This document shows, in pieces, positions 7,783-18,700 of a stretch of DNA of 21,609 bases (positions within the stretch are counted from its first letter, which is position 1; the number at the start of each line of letters is the position of its first letter). The notes under the pieces were generated by a model. That model ran no database searches, was not told the origin of the DNA, and was given only the letters and a program-made list of their open reading frames with translations. The DNA lies in contig JACGYV010000022.1 in NCBI GenBank assembly GCA_014116815.1, forward strand, positions 1-21,609. Reading direction: 5' to 3'. Position numbers and translations under genes: made by a program. This DNA is from Holosporaceae bacterium 'Namur'. GTDB lineage: Bacteria; Pseudomonadota; Alphaproteobacteria; Rickettsiales; Midichloriaceae.

Positions 7783-10700
7783 TTAACTTAGACAGCATTC
7801 TCTCAAATTTTCTTGACGTGTATTTGTAGATCTTCTGTGTGAAATATAACTCCTTCCAGTATGGTATGCTCCTAATTCTTCAACTACTTCACTATAAAAT
7901 TTCCTAGTATCCATTGTAATGGCTGTTAAATCTTCAGATTCACTACTAACATTTTTTCGAATTATTAAACCCGAAAAATTTTGGTCATAATAATGCTTAA
8001 ACTTATCTAACTCATTTCTACCATTAAACTCTAGCCAAAATGTTATAGTACTTCTATCTATTTCAAAGCTGGCATTACTTTGCACAGTATTTATCCCAGC
8101 CATGCCTACTAATGCCTGTTCTAATATAGTCCCTTGATATAATTCATTAAAATCAACACTTAATTCCTTTTCAAGTTTCTTTATTAACTCAGTACTTATT
8201 GTAGATTGCGCTGTATTTTCAGGTCTTGGCTCTTCTCTAGCTGCTGAGATTCTTTCCGCCCAACTTAATCTAGTTGTATCATTATTATCTCGCCTTGAGC
8301 TATCATCCATTCTAACTACATGCAAAATTTCTGGATGTACTAGTCCCCTTCTATTATGGAATTCTCCTAGCTTTGTAGCTACTTCATAATATAATTTTCC
8401 GGTATTCATTTTAATATCAGTTTTGTCCCCAAGTGATAAGCATATATTTTGTGATCTAATTAATCCAGGATATGTTTGATTGAAATAATATTTAAACTTA
8501 TTTAATTCAGTTTTGTCCCTAAACGTTAACCAGAATGTTGTAATATGTTTGTTTATTTCATCTACTTGAAATTTAGAAAAACTTTGTTTAGTACTTATTT
8601 CAGCCATACCTACCAATGCTTGTTCTACTATAGTTTTTTGGACAATTATTGTCGAACTTACCTTAAACTCACTCGCAAATTTATCAGTTAATTGAGATTG
8701 CGTTATATTTTCAGGTCTTGACTCTTCCCTTACACTTGTTACTCTTTCTGCGCAATTAATTCTAGGTGTAGTCACAATACTCTCACTTTCCTCTCTAAAA
8801 AGTTGAGACTGGAGTGAAGAATTAGATCTGGGGGTTGATCTTGTTTCACTAACATTAGCTTGAGATAGCTCTCTGTCTTTAACTGCTTCTACTCGGCTTA
8901 CTACTCCTTCTGTTCTTTCTAATCTAGCTATACTTCTATTTGAAATAGAACTCCTTCCAGTATGGTATGCTCCTAATTCTTCAGCTATTTCACTATAAAA
9001 TTTCCTAGTATCCATTGTAATGGCTGTTAAACCTTCAGATTCATAACTAACATCTTCTTGAATTACAAGCCCCGGAAAATATAGGTTATAATAATGCATA
9101 AACCTATATAACTCATATCTACCATTAAACTTTAGTAAAAATGTTATAGTACTTCTATCTATTTCAAAGCTGGCATTACTTTGCCAAGTATCTATCCCAG
9201 CCATGCCTACTAATGCCTGTTCTAATATAATCCCTTGATATAATTCATTAAAATCAACACTTAATTCTTTCTCAAGTTTCTTTATTAACTCAATACATAT
9301 TATAGATTGCGCTACATTTTCAGGTCTTGACTCTTCCCTTACACTTGTTACTCTTTCTGCGCGATTAGCTCTAGTTATAGTCTCAATACTCTCACTTTCC
9401 TCTCTAAAAAGTCGAGACTGGAGTGAAGAATTAGATCTTGGAGTTGATCTTGTTTCACTAACACTAGCTTGAGATACCTCTCTATCTCTAACTGCTTCTA
9501 CCCGGCTTACTACTCCTTCTGTACTTTCTAATCTAGCTATACTTCTATCAGTTTGCTCAAAAGCATTCCTCCCTCTAACTGCAGTAAAATTAAAGCCTCT
9601 TGAGGTCATTTGCATTATCTGAAATACTTTAATTGCTTCATAAACCTCTAATTTCCTGAAAAATTCTTCTCCATGCCTTATTGATATCCCATAATTATAA
9701 CTACTTAATACACAGTTACCATTATCATTACTTTGTATTTGATAATATGGCCAACTTTCTATATAATTTTTCACATCTCCTGAACTATTTTTAATAGTTT
9801 CTGGTAAATTTACTCCATATATATTTTCTAGACCTTTATCAACCTCTGTACCTTCTAAAAATGTTGATTGGATGATACCCATTATGTATTGAATTAATTC
9901 CCTTTTATGTGCTGTAAGTGTAAAGGTTCCTACATAATATGATTTTATTTTTTTAATTTCACCTATATGTTTAACACTATGCAATCTACCATCTACTCTA
10001 TCTTCTTTAATCCATCTATTATCTATCCTTACAATTATTTTATCCTCAACAAATTTTACAAAGCTCACATATAGACAATGCCCTGGATTACCCTCATAAC
10101 CAGATCTTATAATGTATTCTTCTTTATCTCTTAAACCCTCTAGCTTATTAAGTACTGACTTTGCTCTCTCCTCACTTAAGTTGATTTGCCCTTGAAAGCT
10201 AATATGATAATTCCTAAACCTTTCTCCAATTATAGTATCACTAATAACTTTAATTTCTCTAAAAAGGTTTTCTTGTATATAACTATCCGCATTGGGTTCT
10301 CTGTTGCTTTTTAGTTCAAGATAAAAACTGATATATAAATATAATCGGATCCCTAGAACTTCATCCAAATAACTTCCATTAACCCTTACTAGATCTTGGT
10401 GTTCATGCCGTAATTCTGTTATATTTTCTAAAAACATCTTGTAGTTTCTACATAACCTAGTATCATCTTCCCAATTCTTTAATCTCTCACTACCTATTAT
10501 CTCATATACTATATCTGTAACTGTTTTATCCTCAGGTCTACCATTAAAAGTTCTTGCGCCTCTTTCCAGTAATTTTCTTAATCTTTGGTCAGTTATAAAA
10601 TACTTCTCCATTAATATACTGCTTAGCCGCATATTCTGTTTTAGAAACAACGAAATATTTAGCGCATCATCACTATACTTATTTAAACAGGTAACATCTG

Positions 10701-11196
10701 CTCCTTGGTTTACTAAGTACCTAATTACCTCAGTACGATTGTTTTTCGCTGCAGTTATAAGTGGTGTATTTCTTTCTTCATTGCTTTGATCATTTATATC
10801 TATTAATCCTTGCTCTAAAATTGCTTTTACTTCCGCTAAATAACCATTCTTTGCTGCTTGGTGGAGCCTGCTTCTTTCTAGAATCCCTCTATCACTAGCC
10901 TCATATATTTCACTGTTCATGTTTTGTAATGCTATTTTAGCTCTGTATTCTTCTATAGCATTCTTGAGATTCCTATTCGGTATCAAGATATTAGGATTCA
11001 TTCTCTGCCTAGTTACCGGGCTTACATTATAGTTTTCTCTCATCCATCTTTGTATTGCTTCTTTCTCATAACTATGTTCATCTTCAGCAATAACAGGATC
11101 TTCCATTAAATCCTGTGTAATTATACACATAAAACTCCTTATATTTTCTTCTTCTCTACTACTTTGTATAGTATTTCTTTGCTCATCTGCTCGCAT
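7783..11196 (-). CDS. U-box, ankyrin and cysteine-protease-like protein with three shared modules and CaaX-like end
   Basis: A 1137-residue modular candidate effector. Residues about 21-88 are a U-box (MCIITQDLMEDPVIAEDE, YEKEAIQRWM, LIPNRNLKNAI), the E2-binding fold of E3 ubiquitin ligases. Two ankyrin repeats lie at about 108-170 (LHQAAKNGYLAEV, TPLITAAKNNRTEV). A region shared with the 2273-residue protein follows: GHCLYVSF with His373, RIDNRW with Asp392, then YQIQSNDNGNCVLSS with Cys495. The His-Asp-Gln-Cys order recalls clan CE peptidases, but the Asp-to-Cys distance is long, so this is tentative. Three VEQ/LEQ-ALVGMA modules lie at about 630-744, 833-945 and 1000-1114, separated by Ser/Arg/Glu-rich linkers. 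The end is ECCLS, a plausible farnesylation box. U-box plus ankyrin plus CaaX resembles Legionella AnkB in plan (F-box, ankyrin, CaaX). The gene starts 30 bp after the 510-residue gene, with AGGA upstream. Confidence 0.85.
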   Translation of the reverse strand: MRADEQRNTIQSSREEENIRSFMCIITQDLMEDPVIAEDEHSYEKEAIQRWMRENYNVSPVTRQRMNPNILIPNRNLKNAIEEYRAKIALQNMNSEIYEASDRGILERSRLHQAAKNGYLAEVKAILEQGLIDINDQSNEERNTPLITAAKNNRTEVIRYLVNQGADVTCLNKYSDDALNISLFLKQNMRLSSILMEKYFITDQRLRKLLERGARTFNGRPEDKTVTDIVYEIIGSERLKNWEDDTRLCRNYKMFLENITELRHEHQDLVRVNGSYLDEVLGIRLYLYISFYLELKSNREPNADSYIQENLFREIKVISDTIIGERFRNYHISFQGQINLSEERAKSVLNKLEGLRDKEEYIIRSGYEGNPGHCLYVSFVKFVEDKIIVRIDNRWIKEDRVDGRLHSVKHIGEIKKIKSYYVGTFTLTAHKRELIQYIMGIIQSTFLEGTEVDKGLENIYGVNLPETIKNSSGDVKNYIESWPYYQIQSNDNGNCVLSSYNYGISIRHGEEFFRKLEVYEAIKVFQIMQMTSRGFNFTAVRGRNAFEQTDRSIARLESTEGVVSRVEAVRDREVSQASVSETRSTPRSNSSLQSRLFREESESIETITRANRAERVTSVREESRPENVAQSIICIELIKKLEKELSVDFNELYQGIILEQALVGMAGIDTWQSNASFEIDRSTITFLLKFNGRYELYRFMHYYNLYFPGLVIQEDVSYESEGLTAITMDTRKFYSEIAEELGAYHTGRSSISNRSIARLERTEGVVSRVEAVKDRELSQANVSETRSTPRSNSSLQSQLFREESESIVTTPRINCAERVTSVREESRPENITQSQLTDKFASEFKVSSTIIVQKTIVEQALVGMAEISTKQSFSKFQVDEINKHITTFWLTFRDKTELNKFKYYFNQTYPGLIRSQNICLSLGDKTDIKMNTGKLYYEVATKLGEFHNRRGLVHPEILHVVRMDDSSRRDNNDTTRLSWAERISAAREEPRPENTAQSTISTELIKKLEKELSVDFNELYQGTILEQALVGMAGINTVQSNASFEIDRSTITFWLEFNGRNELDKFKHYYDQNFSGLIIRKNVSSESEDLTAITMDTRKFYSEVVEELGAYHTGRSYISHRRSTNTRQENLRECCLS
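7855..9546 (-). repeat. Triplicated module and duplicated linker inside the 1137-residue gene
   Basis: Modules occupy 8965-9309, 8362-8700 and 7855-8199. The first and third are close to identical at the DNA level, while the middle one has diverged. The linker carrying RSIARLE, EGVVSRVEAV and ETRSTPRSNSSLQS occurs at 9379-9546 and again at 8770-8937, offset by 609 bp with few changes. This indicates recent duplication inside the gene, and the segment is a likely site of length variation between strains. Confidence 0.8.
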
Positions 11197-11226
11197 AATT
11201 ATATTCCTATTTTAATTGATAATTTT

Positions 11227-12759
11227 TTACATAGTTCTTAAGTTATCTTGCCCTTCTCTTTGCTCTCTTATTTGGCTTGGTGAGATAGATCTCCTCAAAT
11301 ACTCTCTACTACTTGCTATAGATGTATGCTTTTCATCAATAGTTTTATGCACTTCTCCTATGCTGCTAGCATTATTTTGTCCCCAGTCTTCTAAATACCT
11401 TTGTGCTAACTTTAATCTAACCTCATCACAATATGTGATAGGATAATGGATATTTATGTAACCTTCATTATCAAATAATGGCTCATATAACTCGGCAAGC
11501 TTTTTTCCTTTATTAATATCAACCATAAGATATACAAATTGTTCCATAGCTGTTTTCGGTACTTTATTTGGTAAGTATCTGATTTTTGTTTCACTAGTAT
11601 TTTCTAGTTTACTAATAGCAATTCCTAATTGCTCAGGATTTTTAATATAGGTATATATAAATGATTTTAATAAATCTGCAGCATAAACTATGCAGTTCAT
11701 ATTATTCCAACTCGCTGGTTGCAAATCTTGCTCATATTTCTCGCCTTGCTTGATCCCTCCAATTATGATCCTTATAAATGGTATCCCTATTCTTTTACCC
11801 TCTTCATAAGTTCCACTATAGTGGTATCCATATCCATCTAAATTGATTATTTTATGTATAGCTCGATTCCTTATTTCTCCTACCATTGCAGAAGTATGGT
11901 ACCATTCAGATGAATTACCACCTGTAGCTACTCCATAAATAAACAATATATATTGAATATTATTATCATATTGATTTTGTAATAACTTTTTAAAATTATT
12001 TTCTCCTATTATCAGCCCTTCATATTTAAGCCCTTCATGAAATAGTTGTTCACCAATTAACAATTCTTCTATTATTTTATAATGTGAGCTTATATCATTA
12101 CATCTTTGAAACCCTAAAAGAGGGTAATTTAAGCTCGTATGGAATGATAGTGCGGAAAAAACTTCCCCAAATAATTGAGGATTATCATGTATATGTATGT
12201 CAGCAAAGCAAGGTATAGTATGATATATCCTAGTTAGTTGCACTAACTCATATGTACTCCTAACATCATGCATATTTGCAGAATATAAATAGGTGTTTTT
12301 CCATTTATTTTGATTCTTAATATCCTCTATACTTATCCTAAGAAGTGCTATCTTCTCATATTTTCGTGCTTTTATAATTTCTATATCTTGCTTATATAAT
12401 TGGGGAATATCAGGAAGGTTTAAAGCCCCATTACAAATAAGCTCTCTTCTAGTTAAAAACTGAACTATATTAATTCCATGAGTAGTACTTAAAAATTTCG
12501 CTTTATTGTGTAATATCTTATCCATTATTTCAGAGTCAGCTGAAACTCCGAAAACTTCTCTCCTGAGAGATTTTATCTCTTGAAATTCATTCCCATGTAA
12601 CTTAAAATTCTTTATTGTGTGGTAAAACTTTCTGTATTCTGTAATAAATTCAGGTTCACTAATTGTTTCTTCTTTTATGCCACTTCTAGTGGTACTTTCA
12701 TATATTTTCATTGTATTGCTCCATATCTTTTGTTGAGCAATATCTAACTTAAATAACAT
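11227..12759 (-). CDS. Candidate clan CE cysteine protease or YopJ-like acetyltransferase
   Basis: A 510-residue protein without a confident family name. The suggestive part is residues 285-365: EWYHTSAMVGEI (His288), KIINLDGYG (Asp308), then LQPASWNNMNCIVYAADLL (Gln347, Cys356). The His-20-Asp and Asp-48-Cys spacings are close to the YopJ/C55 triad (19 and 44) and fit clan CE in general. This is a motif argument only. The Met-Asn-Cys just before the nucleophile also resembles the Gly-Asn-Cys and Ala-Asn-Cys of the two large neighbours. The rest (1-280, 370-480) is unrecognised. No shared module and no CaaX box: it ends in an Arg/Glu-rich tail with EQREGQ, similar to the end of the protein at 19604. 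The start overlaps the last 16 bp of the 2273-residue gene and has a strong GGAGG, so translational coupling is likely. Confidence 0.65.
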   Translation of the reverse strand: MLFKLDIAQQKIWSNTMKIYESTTRSGIKEETISEPEFITEYRKFYHTIKNFKLHGNEFQEIKSLRREVFGVSADSEIMDKILHNKAKFLSTTHGINIVQFLTRRELICNGALNLPDIPQLYKQDIEIIKARKYEKIALLRISIEDIKNQNKWKNTYLYSANMHDVRSTYELVQLTRIYHTIPCFADIHIHDNPQLFGEVFSALSFHTSLNYPLLGFQRCNDISSHYKIIEELLIGEQLFHEGLKYEGLIIGENNFKKLLQNQYDNNIQYILFIYGVATGGNSSEWYHTSAMVGEIRNRAIHKIINLDGYGYHYSGTYEEGKRIGIPFIRIIIGGIKQGEKYEQDLQPASWNNMNCIVYAADLLKSFIYTYIKNPEQLGIAISKLENTSETKIRYLPNKVPKTAMEQFVYLMVDINKGKKLAELYEPLFDNEGYINIHYPITYCDEVRLKLAQRYLEDWGQNNASSIGEVHKTIDEKHTSIASSREYLRRSISPSQIREQREGQDNLRTM

Positions 12760-15700
12760 CTTGATTCCTCCATTTTAGAATTATCTACCCTTGGAGGTAT
12801 GTCTTGCGTTCTACTTCTTACAACAAATTCACCTAAACTTCTTGCAACCTCGTTATGTAGTACCCTGGTATCCATATTGATTTCAATTAGACTATCAGCT
12901 TGGAATTCTAAGCTTTTATCAATTAATAACCCTGGAAATTTCCTATTATAATAATTTGTAAATTCTGTTAATTCTTGCCTATTTGCAAACCTTAAACTAA
13001 ATGTAGTAATCATTGTTCCCTCTACATCTTTACTTCTATAACAAGCCCCAGTTTGTGGAGTAGTAATACCACTCATGCCAACTAAAGTTTGCTCAACAGC
13101 AATTCCAGAATATACATCATCCCAACTACATCCCAGTACACTTTGAAATTTTTTCATTAATGCAGTATGACTAAAACTTGAGGTATTGCTAACTACTGAA
13201 ACTTCTCCCTCCTTACTTTCTTTATCTTCTTCTGTCGGCCTTATTCTTTCACTCCAAGACAAACTTGTTGATTCTCCTCTAAACCTAGTATTAGATATCA
13301 CTGGACTCTTTTGCTCCAGATATTGTGTTTCCACATCTATCCATATCTCACTCTTTTCATAGTTACATAACTCTATAAATGCATCCCTTCCATTCCTTAC
13401 TGATACACCTAGATTATGGCTACTCATCGTACAATTAGCATTGCCATCACTCTGCCTATCATGATATATCCAATGTCCTGTCAATGTTTCTATTTCCCTT
13501 GGATTGCTTATCTGTATAAATTTAGTTTTATATATATAACTTATAGCTGTATTTGCATTACTCATAGTTTTGGATATTGCTTGTATTACTTTCTCTATAT
13601 ACTCTTTAAGTTCTTCTACTTCCCTTCCATCATTTAAATACGCCACTCCTACTAAATAGGATTTGATCTTCGGTATATTATCATCACCCATTATTGTCCA
13701 AGGTGCAACTCCATGAAATCTACCATCTAAACGGCTCTCTTTTACCCACCGATTATCAATACGTATAGCTATTTTATCTTCCTCTACCTTAGCAAAACTT
13801 ACATACAAACAATGGCCTGATTGAATCTCACCAATTTGGTAGCCAGATTGACAACTGTATTCTTCTCCTACTTTCAAGTTCTTTATCTGCTCAACAATAT
13901 TTAAGCCCTGAGCTTGTCTAAGCTCATTACTAATTTCTATACCATCAATAAAATCTCTTACCCTTTCATTGTTTAATGTCTCTAAAGTGGTTAGTATTTC
14001 TCTCTTAAGTTGAGCAGGTTTTATGTACTTAGTTTCTTTACCTTGCTCCATCTCTAGAAGTAATTTGATATATAAATATATCCTCATACTTAACAGTATT
14101 GTTGCCTCATTACCTTCAACCTTTGTCTCCCCTCTATGCTCTCTATTAATTGCAAGTATATTACCTAAATGTAACCTATATATATCCCGTAGCTCATTAT
14201 CGTTTAGATACTGTATAACACTACTGCATCCGGTTAATTCACTTACAACTTTATCAAGTACATCATCACTATTATTACCTGATAATCTTGCACTTAGTAA
14301 TTTCTCAATAGCTTGATTTAATCTTGCTTCACTTATAGGCTTGCGCTCTCTTATTAATAACTCTAAGCAACCTTTGATATTATCCTTACTCATGGTACCG
14401 GTAAGCTTTGCTATCTCTTTTTTACATATTGCAAAAACATTTTGTTTGGATTTATTAAGCTGAGTTAGGGAAGCTCCTGATTGTATTAATTTATTAATTA
14501 TATTATTACTTGCCCTTGTTTTAACTGTATACATTAGTAAAGTTGTATGATCTTCATCAAGATAGTAATTAACATCTGTATTATCATTTCTAAGCATTGC
14601 ATCTAATTGATTCAATGAGTCCTCATCCAAAGCTTTTAAAAACATTTGCTTGCGATCCTCACTCATGGCTTGGACATTATCATTAAAAGGCACCGCTCTA
14701 GCAGTCATTAAAAGTTGGTTTATCCTGTTATAGCTTTGCAACCAATATTCATGCTTCTCATATACATTAGTAAGTATACCTATAACACTTTTACGTTCAC
14801 CACCAACTGTTTGATTAAAGCAATTAATCTCAGCATTATTCTTTACTAAAAAACCTACAATATCCCAATGACCATTTTGTGCTGCAAGCATTAATGGTGT
14901 TTCTCTATACTGATTGCTTTGATCATTAATGTCGATCTTACCTTGGGCTAATATTGCTTTTACTGCATTTATATCACCTCTCTCTGCTGCTTTATGTAGC
15001 TCGGTTTTTTCTATTATACCAACTTCATTCCTAAAGCCTAATGTCCCTTGTCCTAAATAGTAATCGTATACTTCGGTTGATAATCCTCTATTTTTTGCTG
15101 ATTCCTTAAATGCCTCTAAGAATGTTTTTTTCTGGAATTCGGTGAATTCAATATCATAGGTTCTACCTGAGTCTTTTACTATTAAATTATTTCTGTTAAA
15201 TCTTATATGAGAATTAGTGAGTGAAAAATGATCTAAGAACTGACCAATCCATAATTGATTAGAACTATGTTTGAAACAATACAAATTTAGAATTTTTAGA
15301 CTTCCTTCTCTGCTTATTTCATTAATATCTCTATTACTTGTTATTTTATCTGCTATAATATGTCCAAGCCTTTCTTCCTGGCCTATCACTATCTTGCGCA
15401 GTATTTCCTTTATGTTACTCCTAACCTTGTCATTACTATTCTTTAGAGCATTTATAATCTCAGGTACTACTATATCTTCATAGCCTACTCCTACCTTGCT
15501 CAGCGCTTCTGCTGCTCTATTCCTAACCTCCTTATAATTATCTTTTAAAGTATTTATTAAGGCAGGTATTACTACATCTGCTTTCCTTATTCCTACCTGA
15601 CCTAAGGCTTCTGCCGCTCTACTCCTAACCTTGTCATTACTGTTCTTTAGAGCATTTATTAGCTCAAGTACTACTATATCTTTATGCCTTTCTCCTATCT

Positions 15701-18700
15701 TATGCAGCATTTCCTGTATGTTTTTAATTCCCCAACAGCCCTCATTATCTAGAGCATTTATTAGCTCAGGTACTAATATATCTTCATGTCCTACTCCTAT
15801 CTTACTGAGCGCTTCTGCTGCTCTATTCCTAACCTCGTCATTACTATCCTTTAAAGCATTGATTAGCGCAGGTATTACTATATCTCCATACCCTGTTCCT
15901 ACCTGGCCCAACGCTTCTATTGCACTACTCTTAACCTCCGCATAATTATCTCTTAAAGCATTAATTAGCACAGGTATTACTATATCTCCATACCCTGTTC
16001 CTACCTGGCCCAACGCTTCTACTACATCCCTCCTAACACACCAAGCATCATTTCTTAGAGTCTCTATTAGCTCAGGTATTACTATATCTGCATGACCTAT
16101 TCCTACCTTACCCAAAATTTTTGCTGCATATTTTATTAAATCTATATCTTCATTTTTTAAAATATTTATTAGCACAGGTACTACTCTGCTTTCATGGCCT
16201 ACTCCCACCTTGCACAAGGCTCCTGCTGCTTTACTCCTAACCTTGTAATCACTATCCTTTAAAGCTACTAATAAGGCAGGTACTACTCTGCTTTCATGAC
16301 CTACTCCCACTTTACCCAATGCCCCGGCTGCTTTACTCCTAACCCAATAATTGTTATCATTTAAAGCTACTATTAAGGGAGATACTACTATATTCTCATG
16401 GCCTATTCCCACCTTACCCAGCCCTTCTGCTGCTTTACTCCTAACCCAATAATTGTTATCATTTAAAGCTACTAATAAGGCAGGTACTACCGTATCTGCA
16501 TATCCTGCTCCTATCTTACCCAATGCTTCAGCTGCACTGCTTTTAACATTTTTATTCGTATCTTTTAAAACATTTATTAGCGCAGGTACTACTGTATTTC
16601 CATAACCTATCCCTACCTTACCTAAGGCTTCAGCTGCATAATCCCTAACCTTGTAATCACTATCCTTTAAAGCATTTATTAGGATAGGAACTATTATTTC
16701 TGTATGCCCTACACCCATATAATGTAAAACATTTATTATGTAACTCCTAACCTCCCATTCTCCATCAACTAGAGCATTTCTATTCTTTAAAGCCTTGATC
16801 AGGGCAGGTACTACTATATCTGCCTGACCTATTCCTAACTTACCCAAGGCCTCCGCTGCATTCATTATAACCCAGTCATCATTATCCTCTAAAGCATTTA
16901 TTAAGGCAGGTATTACTATATCTGCTTTTTCTATTTCTACCTTACCCAATGCTTCTGCTGCTCTACTCCTAACTTCGTAATCACTACCCTTTAAAGCATT
17001 TATTAGCACAGGTGTTTCTAACTTACTCAATGCTTCTGCTGCTCTACTCCTAACCTCGAAATCACTATCTTCTAAAGCATTTATTAAGGCAGGTATTATT
17101 TTGTTTGTATGCCCTATTCCTACCTTACCTAGAGCTTTAGTTGCACCCCTCCTAACCTTGTAATCACTATCTTTTAAAGCTACTAATAAAGCAGGTACTA
17201 CTATATTTTCATGGCCTATTCCCACCTTACCCAAGGCTTCTACTACACTACTCCTAACATTCTTATCACTATCTTTTAAAGCTACTATTAAGGGAGGTAC
17301 TACTATATTTTCATGGCCTATTCCCACTTTACCCAAAACTTTTGCTACACTACTCCTAACATTCTTATCACTATCTTTTAAAGCTACTATTAAGGGAGGT
17401 ACTACTATATTTTCATGGCCTATTCCCACCTTACCCAAAACTTTTGCTACACTACTCCTAACATTCTTATCATTATCTTTTAAAGCATTTATTAGCGCAG
17501 GTATTACTATATCTGCTTTCCCTCTTCCTATGTTAACCAAGACTTGTGCTGCATAATACCTACCCTCGTAATCACTATCTTTTAAAGCTACTAATAAGGC
17601 AGGTATTACTATGCTTTCATGACCTTCTCCTACCTGATTCAACGCATTTAATACACTGTGCCTGACCACATTACTATTATTATTTAAAGCATTTATTAGG
17701 ACAGGTACTACTATATTTTCATGGCCTATTCCCACCTTACCCAAGGCTTCTACTACACTGTGCTTGACCACATTACTATTATTATTTAAAGCCTTTATTA
17801 AGGCAGGTACTATTATATCTCCATGCCTTATTCCCACATAACCCAATATTTCCGCTGCTCTGTTACTAAAAAAAAACTCATTATTATTTAAGGTATTTAT
17901 TAAAACAGGAATAATTTCTTTACAAATATTATTACTTACCATTAAAGTACTAATAACCATGTATACTTCTATGTCATATACCCACTTCTTTATATTTTCT
18001 AAAATACCTTTATGTATACTAACTGTTTGATCATTTCCACATTCATCTAAGCATCTTATCTGCAATTTAATATGGCATATTCCTACAAGTTCTCTAGGCT
18101 CTGCTTCTGCCAAGTGCCAAAATCTTATTAAAGGTATAAAATCATGGTTTGTTTTACATCTATCATATAAAACCCCTGCTACATACCACCACATAACCTC
18201 ATAATATGGTGTATATTTATGTTCCCTTATTAATTCGACTGCCTCCTTATATCTATCACTCCCTACTTCTTCTATGCTCTTTGCAATATATCTTGCTGCA
18301 AAGTATTCCTGGAATGTTAAATGTATAAAGTGTACGTCTTCTCCTATATTCTTTATTATTCCTGTCTTCAGTACTTTCTTAACTTCCCTTCCTAATACTT
18401 CTTTTACTGCTGTTTTACTTATTACTATTTCATTATTTCTCACCCCCCTAATCGCTAACTCTTCTAGTTTCAATACTATTCCCTTACACTCTTCCCACTC
18501 ATCTATCTCTTCTGCTTCTTGAGTAATAAGTCCATTATTATTTTCTTTAGCTAAATACCTCCTTAGTAACTTGCCACATATCTCTTTATATAAACTACTC
18601 ATTGTGTAGTTCTTTTCTCTAGCAAGCTCCTCCCATGCATAGCATATCAACTCTAGGTTGATCGGTATATGTGCTATCCCATATATATTTTTATTAAATG

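Noticed and set aside
9700..9745. D-x-GNC string read as an OTU deubiquitinase active site
   Set aside because: OTU proteins need the Cys near the N-terminus of the domain and a His after it; here the conserved His comes before the Cys, which fits clan CE order better.
15372..17918. Regular 102-bp repetition as a possible CRISPR or satellite array
   Set aside because: The period is a multiple of three, the frame is open throughout and each unit translates to a HEAT-type helix pair, so it is coding repetition.
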